Positions 6,365 to 11,087 of a stretch of DNA of 11,087 nt are shown here, in pieces. How positions within the stretch are numbered: position 1 is the first letter of the stretch; every line of letters begins with the position of its first letter. A program made the translations under genes and the position numbers. The notes below the pieces were generated by a model. It was not told the origin of the DNA and did not search any database. It was given only the letters and a program-made list of their open reading frames with translations. Location: contig CAJNDS010001258.1 of assembly GCA_905221605.1 (NCBI GenBank), positions 809,857-820,943 of the forward strand, read 5' to 3'. The DNA comes from Symbiodinium natans. Its lineage: Eukaryota > Sar > Dinophyceae > Suessiales > Symbiodiniaceae.

Positions 6365-6517
6365 TGAGGCCTAAACCCTAAACCCTCAACCCCAAATCCT
6401 GAATCCTGAACCCTAAACCCTAAACCCTAAACCCTAAACCCTGAACCCTGAACCCTGAACCCTGAACCCTGAACCCTGAACCCTAAACCCTAAACCCTGA
6501 ACCCTAGACTGAGGCCT
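6365..6517 (-). repeat. Telomere-like block 22 with TTCAGGG-type sub-array and 8-bp flanks
   Basis: CCCTAAA units surround six consecutive CCCTGAA units (6439-6480), which read TTCAGGG on the other strand. The block lies between TGAGGCCT at 6365-6372 and TGAGGCCT at 6510-6517. Eight bases is short enough that the flanking match could be accidental. Confidence 0.93.
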
Positions 6518-6598
6518 TGCGTTCGCATCGCGAGTCTTTCACTTGAGTTCGTGAGCCCGGTGCGCTTTGTGAGGTCTGAGAATGGCACCGTGGCTGAG

Positions 6599-6618
6599 TT
6601 TGGAGAATTTGGGGGTTG
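6599..6618 (+). repeat. Direct repeat, left copy, flanking block 23
   Basis: TTTGGAGAATTTGGGGGTTG, identical to 6677-6696. The similarity extends eight more bases with two mismatches (GATTTGGG versus CACTTGGG). Confidence 0.95.
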
Positions 6619-6676
6619 GATTTGGGGTTTAGGGTTTAGGGTTTAGGGTTTAGGGTTTAGGGTTTAGGGTTTAGGG
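6619..6676 (+). repeat. Telomere-like block 23 (TTTAGGG), insert between 20-bp direct repeats
   Basis: Starts GATTTGGGG and continues as about seven perfect TTTAGGG units. Perfect 20-bp copies of the same unique sequence abut both sides, the clearest example in the window of a telomeric block occupying a duplicated site. Confidence 0.96.
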
Positions 6677-6696
6677 TTTGGAGAATTTGGGGGTTG
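6677..6696 (+). repeat. Direct repeat, right copy, flanking block 23
   Basis: A perfect 20-bp match to 6599-6618. Its first three T bases also fit the end of the telomeric array, so a few bases of the junction are ambiguous. Confidence 0.95.
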
Positions 6697-6720
6697 CACT
6701 TGGGTAGTTCTCTAAACTAC

Positions 6721-6828
6721 TACTAATTGCTTAAGAACCCCCAAAGCAATATAAAATATTCTTCCTTAAATGGGCAACATATAGGGATTGTTTTTCTATT
6801 TTTTGGGGGGGTTCTTAAGCAAATGGTA
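6721..6828. mobile_element. MITE-like element with terminal inverted repeats
   Basis: TTGCTTAAGAACCCCC at 6727-6742 is the exact reverse complement of 6807-6822. Extending outwards to 6721 and 6828 gives 20 of 22 matching terminal positions. The 108-bp unit has no coding capacity and an AT-rich core (AAATATTCTTCCTTAAATGG). Its right three-quarters recur at 4249-4318, so it is a dispersed family. Size, inverted ends and AT-rich core fit a non-autonomous DNA transposon. No clear target-site duplication is visible and no superfamily can be named. Confidence 0.65.
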
Positions 6829-6830
6829 GA

Positions 6831-6853
6831 TTAGGGTCCCTGTTAGGGTCCCT
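6831..6853 (+). repeat. Short direct repeat TTAGGGTCCCT x2
   Basis: Two perfect 11-bp copies (6831-6841 and 6843-6853) just right of the MITE-like element. They may be modified telomeric units. Confidence 0.8.
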
Positions 6854-6893
6854 CTTTATCAGGGTGCCGTACCTTATTGGGGACCTAAACAAG

Positions 6894-6959
6894 GACCCTA
6901 AACCCTAAACCCTAAACCCTAAACCCTAAACCCTAAACCCTAAACCCTAAACCCTAAGC
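6894..6959 (-). repeat. Telomere-like block 24 (CCCTAAA)
   Basis: Nine near-perfect units ending in CCCTAAGCCC. An isolated related CCTAAAC lies just upstream at 6884. Confidence 0.96.
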
Positions 6960-7048
6960 CCATTTGGGTTTCGGGCAGTTTGCAGTAGGGTCAGGGCGAA
7001 GGGGCTCTCCCGGGCCTCGAGGCCCTCATGCGTTTCCGGAGAATGGAA

Positions 7049-7137
7049 TAGGGTTTTGGGTTTAGGGTTTAGGGTTTAGGGTTTAGGGTTTAGGGTTTAG
7101 GGTTTAGGGTTTAGGGTTTAGGGTTTAGGGTTAGGGG
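7049..7137 (+). repeat. Telomere-like block 25 (TTTAGGG)
   Basis: Begins ATAGGGTTTTGGG and continues as about eleven perfect units, ending GGGTTAGGGGC. A two-unit remnant (TTAGGGTTAGG) lies at 7200-7210. Confidence 0.96.
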
Positions 7138-7345
7138 CTAGAGCGTTACCAAATGTTACCAATCTTGGTTCTGGTTTGGACAAGTTTGCTCCGACAGGAA
7201 TTAGGGTTAGGCCTTGCCCCAGCTTTTGCCCAGGTTGCGATCCCGTCCGGTATTTCGGTCTGAACTACGCTCCTCGGGCAGAATTCGCAAACTCTGCTAC
7301 AAACCCCGAAGCCTAAAGCTTCAATTAAGTGTGCAAGATGAAAAA

Positions 7346-7428
7346 AATCCCTTCCCCCCAAAAATTAAACCCCGCCCAGACCCCCTGCCCCCTAGTAATA
7401 AGTACCCCCCCCCCCCCAGATTCTACAT
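7346..7428 (+). repeat. C-rich repeat, copy B (related to 1741-1812)
   Basis: AATCCCTTCCCCCC, then CCCCCTAGTAATAAGTACCCC with a long C run, then ATTCTACA. The block order is shared with 1741-1812, with intervening length differences. Two small open frames cover it (7214-7444 on +, 7146-7361 on -), but neither is recognisable and the + frame is made Pro-rich by the C runs. Confidence 0.5.
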
Positions 7429-7439
7429 CTTAACTATAG

Positions 7440-7483
7440 TCTAAACCCTAAACCCTAAACCCTAAACCCTAAACCCCAAACCG
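7440..7483 (-). repeat. Telomere-like block 26 (CCCTAAA)
   Basis: Five perfect units and a terminal CCCCAAA before CCGGGGGCAACGG. Confidence 0.95.
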
Positions 7484-7576
7484 GGGGCAACGGGGGGGTT
7501 AATCTTCGGGGGAGGGGCTGACGGAGTTCGTGACAAGGGTCAGCACAAGCCACAGGCTTCCTGCGACGCTTCGGCG

Positions 7577-7621
7577 TGGTTTAGGGTTTAGGGTTTAGGG
7601 TTTAGGGTTTAGGGTTTAGGG
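7577..7621 (+). repeat. Telomere-like block 27 (TTTAGGG)
   Basis: Six perfect units with abrupt edges (GGCGTGG on the left, ACCGGAATTC on the right). Confidence 0.96.
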
Positions 7622-7901
7622 ACCGGAATTCTGGGGTGTGCCAGGGGGTCCGACGGGTTGCGAGGGGTGATCGCAAGCAGCCTCAACAAGAGTCTTGGTG
7701 TCATGGCACCGCAACGGGAGGCAGCCACGATGATTCGTGGCCCTCATGGCTTCACTGCTTCACTTGGGCAAACAAGCCTTGCCCAGGGCACCAGGCAAAC
7801 TTCGAGTTTCCCAAACCTGGGGGGTGTGCTTGCTTCCAGTCTATAGAAGAGTGGAACATAGTATTAAAGACGAGTAAAACAGAATATGTAAGGCCTAACA
7901 C
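7622..7901. other. Unique stretch joined to an open polyproline frame, not called a gene
   Basis: A 225-codon frame (7636-8313, +) starts here. Its first 85 residues have mixed composition and include several Cys and Trp, but match no family I know. The rest is Pro with scattered Leu and Ser, read from the C/T tract. The polyproline half is open only because C/T tracts lack stop codons. Hydroxyproline-rich wall proteins of green algae look superficially similar, but nothing else supports that. Confidence 0.5.
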
Positions 7902-8267
7902 ACCCCCCCCCCCCCTCCCCCCCCTCCCCCCCCCCCCTCCCCCCCCCTCCCCCCCCCCCCCTCCCCCCCCCCCCCCCTCCCCCCCTCCCCCCCTCCCCCC
8001 CTCCCCCCTCCCCCCCTCCCCCCCTCCCCCCCTCCCCCCTCCCCCCCCTCCCCCCTCCCCCCTCCCCCCCCCCCCCCTCCCCCCTCCCCCCTACCCCCTT
8101 CCCCCCCTCCACCCCCTCCCCCCCTCCCCCCCCCCCCCCCCCCCCTCCCCCCCTCCCCCTCCCCCCCTCCCCCCCCTCACCCCCCTCCCCCCTCCCCCCC
8201 TCCCCCCCCTCCCCCCCTCCCCCCCTCCCCCCCTCCCCCCTCCCCCCCCCTCCCCCCCGCCGCCCCC
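7902..8267. repeat. 366-bp polypyrimidine tract (C5-14 T)n
   Basis: Only C and T apart from rare A (about 8093, 8112 and 8179) and two G near the right edge. T bases are spaced 5-14 apart, most often giving CCCCCCT or CCCCCCCT units. The complementary strand is a G-run array. Such tracts can form triplex, i-motif or G-quadruplex structures and are error-prone in sequencing, so the exact length is uncertain. Confidence 0.95.
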
Positions 8268-8333
8268 ATGGAAGGAGTCCCAGAGGTTCGGCAAGGGTCT
8301 GCCCCGGTGGTAGCTCGTCCAGGTCTTCTGGCG

Positions 8334-8370
8334 TTGGGTTTGGGGTTTAGGGTTTAGGATTTAGGGTTTA
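8334..8370 (+). repeat. Telomere-like block 28 (TTTAGGG)
   Basis: Five units, including TTTGGGG and TTTAGGA variants. Confidence 0.92.
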
Positions 8371-8837
8371 CAGAGACTGTTACAAGGGGGATGCCCCAAT
8401 CTCGGCAATGCCCATTTAATGACACATCGTCAATGCCAATAGGAATAGACCAACATACTGGAGCAGGTAAACAGGTTTCAGGTATCTACCTTCAGGCCCT
8501 AAGGGTTTCGGATATCTACCTTCAGGCCCGAAGAAGTGCAGTCCTTAGCTTCCTCTTGGCCCTCAGACCCCACCAATGCAAAGCTCAGGAAATGGCTTCA
8601 AAGCGAGCATCGATTTACGAGCGATCCATCCGGACGATGCATCTCGGTTCCAATTACGATCGAGGAGTCAAGAAATACCAGCACCGGAAGCCAGAGCACA
8701 GGACCAGAAACGAAGGACGAGATATAGACTTTGGGAGTCAGGAAAGCCAACACCTTCTAAGCCTTGCTTGCGCACGACACGGTCCGAAGCATAAGGCAGA
8801 GACAAGCCTCTGACCCCGACTCTTCAACCGTGGACAA
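8371..8837. other. Unique stretch with 140-codon open frame of unknown nature
   Basis: A + frame at 8391-8813 encodes 140 mostly hydrophilic residues (many Arg, Gln, Ser and His) and contains a tandem decapeptide, VSGIYLQALR followed by VSDIYLQARR. I recognise no domain. In about 22,000 six-frame codons roughly one frame this long is expected by chance, so the call is weak. The two overlapping frames in the same strand are shorter. This is the best location in the window to look for a transcript. Confidence 0.4.
8474..8533 (+). repeat. 30-bp tandem repeat, two units
   Basis: Units 8474-8503 and 8504-8533 match at 27 of 30 positions, with core TATCTACCTTCAGGCCC. The 30-bp length keeps any reading frame intact. 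Confidence 0.93.
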
Positions 8838-8877
8838 GAAACCCTAAACCCTAAACTCTAAACCCTAAACCCTAAAC
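8838..8877 (-). repeat. Telomere-like block 29 (CCCTAAA)
   Basis: Five units, one a CTCTAAA variant. Confidence 0.94.
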
Positions 8878-9093
8878 AACCATTTTTCTTGGATCCAGGC
8901 ATTGTGCGTTTCTTCTTTAGCAAGGCTTGTTGAGCAACAGAATCGAAGTACCGTACCTCTAAGCTTGAAGCGATAGATGCAGCTAAACCTAAGGGGAGCA
9001 CTTGGAGGTTCATGGGTGCTGATAACCCCAATTATGACAGTCTACTCAGGTTCTACCTAGGGGACTTAGGGGGCGTTTAAGTACAGTTCTAGT

Positions 9094-9190
9094 AACCCTA
9101 AACCCTAAGCCCTAAGACCTAAACCCTAAACCCTAAACCCTAAACCCTAAACCCTAAACCCTAAACCCTAAACCCTAAACCCTAAACCCC
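9094..9190 (-). repeat. Telomere-like block 30 (CCCTAAA)
   Basis: Variants (CCCTAAG, GACCTAA) on the left, then about ten perfect units ending CCCCTGGGG. Confidence 0.97.
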
Positions 9191-9274
9191 TGGGGTTCGA
9201 AGCGCCCTGAACCTCCAAGCAGGGGTGCATCTTCCTTATTCACGCACTGTCCTGCAGTCAGTGTCCAATAATGT

Positions 9275-9354
9275 TCCCTAAACCCTAAACCCTTTACCGT
9301 TTACCCTTCAAACCCTAAACCCTAAACCCTAAACCCTAAACCCTAAACCCTAAA
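9275..9354 (-). repeat. Telomere-like block 31 (CCCTAAA), interrupted
   Basis: Two units, a degenerate middle (CTTTACCGTTTACCCTTC), then six perfect units ending at AACTATTTTTGC. Confidence 0.95.
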
Positions 9355-9469
9355 CTATTTTTGCAGCTCCCTGAGGTTAAGCGAATCGACTCATCATGAT
9401 GTGGCAGCCTTACCTCGGGGTCTCCCGGGGCTATAACGACGGTCCTGCCCATCACACCTATGCCACCTC

Positions 9470-9600
9470 TAGGGTTTAGGATTGAGGGGTTAGGGGTTTA
9501 GGTGTTTAGGGGTTTAGGGGCTTAGGGGTTTAGGGGTTTAGGGGTTTAGGGGTTTAGGGGTTTAGGGGTTAAGGGGTTTAGGGGTGCAAGGTTTAGGGTT
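9470..9600 (+). repeat. Telomere-related block 32, TTTAGGGG octamer array
   Basis: Ten consecutive octamers (9505-9584), two of them CTTAGGGG or TTAAGGGG variants, flanked by looser units and a final canonical TTTAGGG. The octamer has one more G than the heptamer dominant elsewhere. Confidence 0.96.
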
Positions 9601-9675
9601 CCCAAGGTCCTGTGTGTCATGCTTCGTGCGCAGGCTGAGGCGCCATAAATCCTGCGAGCTCAGTGGCCAGGTCAC

Positions 9676-9820
9676 TCAAAACCCTAAACCCTGGAACCCT
9701 AAACCCTAAACCCTAAACCCTAAACCCTAAACCCTAAACCCTAAACCCTAAACCCTAAACCCTAAACCCTAAACCCTAAACCCTAAACCCTAAACCCTAA
9801 ACCCTAAACCCTAAACCCTG
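9676..9820 (-). repeat. Telomere-like block 33, long near-perfect CCCTAAA array
   Basis: About twenty units. The only irregularity is CCCTGGAA near the left edge; all following units are perfect. Confidence 0.98.
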
Positions 9821-9922
9821 ACTTGATCCTTGAATCTGGATTTTCGCAAAATCTGGGCATGTGTCTGAGAAAGCCTATTCGAGCCAGAATTGAAATCTTT
9901 TTCAGCCCTTGTAATACCTGAA

Positions 9923-10019
9923 CCAAACCCCAAACCCCGAACCCTAAACCCCAAACCCTAAACCCCAAACCCTAAACCCTAAACCCTAAACCCTAAACCC
10001 CAAACCCGAAACCCCAAAC
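9923..10019 (-). repeat. Telomere-like block 34 (CCCTAAA mixed with CCCCAAA)
   Basis: CCCCAAA, CCCCGAA and CCCGAAA units enclose a run of canonical units. Two alternating CCCCAAA/CCCTAAA pairs on the left suggest a 14-bp higher-order repeat. Confidence 0.96.
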
Positions 10020-10148
10020 ACCTCACGGTCTAGGCTTTGGGGCGAAGCAGTAACCAGCACGCACACAGCCCCCAAGCTGCCAAGAGGGAAAAGACACAGT
10101 CTTGTGGCTCAGCATCTCGGATCTACAAATCCTAAGCCTGTTCCACAT

Positions 10149-10243
10149 AATCCTAAACCCTAAACCCGAATTAACTCGAAACCCTAAACCTCTAAGCCGT
10201 AAACCCTAAACCTTAAACCCTAAATCCTAAACTCTAAACCCTG
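10149..10243 (-). repeat. Telomere-like block 35 (degenerate CCCTAAA)
   Basis: Units with many substitutions (TCCTAAA, CCCGAAT, CTCGAAA, CCGTAAA, CCTTAAA, CTCTAAA), one of the most eroded blocks. Confidence 0.93.
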
Positions 10244-10374
10244 TTCTACAGACGCGCATAAATCCCCCCGAACTCTCGCCAGCGAAGCGCTTCAAGAGGT
10301 GTTGCCGGTTCATAGCTTTGACATCGGCAAGTTGCTCAGCAGCGGCAACAGTCCCGAGGCCAGAGCATGGTCTT

Positions 10375-10585
10375 TTAGGGTTTAGGGTTTAGGGTTCAGG
10401 GGGTTCAGGGTTTAGGGTTTAGGGTTTAGGGTTTAGGGTTTGGGGTTTGGGGTTTGGGGAGGTTTGGGTTTAGCAAGGTTTAGCGTTTAGGGCGTAGGGT
10501 TTAGTAGGGTTGAGTAAGGTTTCGGGTTTGGGGTTTTACGGTTTCATAAGGTTTAGGGTTTAGGACGTATTAGGGTTTATGATTT
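10375..10585 (+). repeat. Telomere-like block 36, long degenerate TTTAGGG region
   Basis: Canonical on the left with TTCAGGG units, then three TTTGGGG units (10439-10459), then increasingly eroded forms (TTTAGCAAGG, TTTAGCG, TTTCGGG, TTTACGG, TTTATGA). The gradient from intact to eroded suggests expansion on the left side only. Confidence 0.94.
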
Positions 10586-10664
10586 CGGAGGTGCAGTTCT
10601 CACTTGGTGACCCGCAGAATGATTGAGGTATCGGACCCAGAATCACGCAACTCTCGCCCCAAAC

Positions 10665-10684
10665 AGCCCTAAACCCCAAGCCCC
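10665..10684 (-). repeat. Telomere-like block 37, remnant
   Basis: About three units (GCCCTAAA, CCCCAAG, CCCCAGG). Confidence 0.6.
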
Positions 10685-10724
10685 AGGTGGGAGACACAAA
10701 GGAGGCACCGGGGTCTTAAGAGTC

Positions 10725-10760
10725 CGGGGTTTAGGGTTTAGGGTCTGGGGTCTAGGGTCT
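10725..10760 (+). repeat. Telomere-like block 38 (TTTAGGG/TCTAGGG)
   Basis: Two canonical units, then TCTGGGG, TCTAGGG and TCTAACG. It is the last telomere-type block before the window ends. Confidence 0.9.
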
Positions 10761-11087
10761 AACGTTAGCACTGAATCCAGGAACATGATGCAGTGAAGAC
10801 GAAGAAAAGCCCAGAAGCTCACCGACGGCCCGTTTCTGAGATCTTCCTTTCCGAAGAATTCTTCAGTGGACCCATGTCAGACCCAAACCTCGCAATCCAT
10901 CTTGAGTTCTACTCCAACCCACGAACTAGAAGCAGCACACCTACCCCCAAACTCGCAAACTCGAACGACTCCTTTTCAGGCTTCGACTTCGTGTTCAAAA
11001 GAGCATCTTCGGCAGAGCCGGAAAAAGCTGAACGGGCTTGTTGATCAGTCGGTGAGACTGTAGGCTTACCGGATTCCCACTATGAAG
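10761..11087. other. Repeat-poor end of window, no supported gene
   Basis: Ordinary-looking sequence with two overlapping + frames (10793-11044 and 10866-11063). The first would encode 83 residues rich in Ser, Pro, Glu and Phe. Neither resembles a known family and both fall within chance length. A gene or exon could begin here and run off the window. Confidence 0.4.

Noticed and set aside
7636-8313. 225-residue proline-rich protein, pherophorin- or extensin-like
   Set aside because: The polyproline part is read from a C/T tract that lacks stop codons in any + frame, and the opposite strand is also open. The N-terminal part matches no family I know.
732-10760. True chromosome end or subtelomere cap
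   Set aside because: Blocks alternate in orientation, are separated by unique DNA, and neither window edge is telomeric. A subtelomeric location remains possible but is not shown.
1-11087. tRNA, 5S rRNA, snRNA or dinoflagellate spliced-leader sequence
   Set aside because: A reading of both strands found no cloverleaf with a proper T-loop, no 5S-like control region and no spliced-leader core. A covariance-model search would be more sensitive.

Overview
This window looks like nuclear DNA from a eukaryote whose telomere repeat is the heptamer TTTAGGG/CCCTAAA. That repeat is used by land plants and many green algae, and also by dinoflagellates, chromerids, coccidian apicomplexans, cryptophytes and glaucophytes. 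I counted about 39 separate telomere-like blocks, roughly 2.8 kb or a quarter of the window. They occur in both orientations (about 22 read CCCTAAA on the + strand, 16 read TTTAGGG, one is mixed) and are separated by 50-650 bp of mostly unique, mid-GC sequence. A true chromosome end would be one long array in one orientation, so this is interstitial, telomere-like repeat-rich DNA. Similar AAACCCT-rich 'R segments' are known from Eimeria chromosomes, but those also carry abundant CAG repeats, which I do not see here. The source organism stays open among TTTAGGG-type protists, algae and plants.

Layout. 1-500: (TG)n microsatellite plus a tandem 123-bp duplication. 500-640: AT-rich 5- and 6-bp simple repeats. 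764-1420: unique sequence with small open frames of no recognised family. 1408-1464: the first telomeric block bounded by a perfect 12-bp direct repeat. 1576-1643: a perfect 17-bp-stem inverted repeat. 1880-4167: closely spaced blocks, including two more bounded by direct repeats (2950-3083 and 3190-3265) and a long array ending in a variant CTTAGGG sub-block. 4214-4318 and 6721-6828: two copies of a small dispersed repeat; the second has 20/22-bp terminal inverted repeats and resembles a MITE. 4434-4712: pyrimidine-rich, TTC-rich simple sequence. 5976-6119 and 9676-9820: the longest near-perfect CCCTAAA arrays. 6599-6704: a telomeric block bounded by a perfect 20-bp direct repeat. 7902-8267: a 366-bp C/T tract. 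8474-8533: a 30-bp tandem repeat inside a 140-codon open frame. 10761-11087: repeat-poor end.

Genes. I can support no protein-coding, rRNA, tRNA or other RNA gene. The longest open frames are explained by low-complexity tracts without stop codons (TG, CT, TTC and CCCTAAA all read open) or have lengths expected by chance in about 22,000 six-frame codons. Unseen introns could hide short exons, so this is not proof of absence.

The most interesting structural signal is that at least four telomeric blocks lie exactly between perfect 11-20 bp direct repeats of otherwise unique sequence. This looks like a target-site duplication or filled-in staggered break, and suggests the blocks were inserted at broken or cut sites. 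Individual blocks also carry their own homogenised variant (CTTAGGG, TTCAGGG, TTTAGGGG, AGGGCTTT or TTTGGGG), which points to local expansion after insertion.
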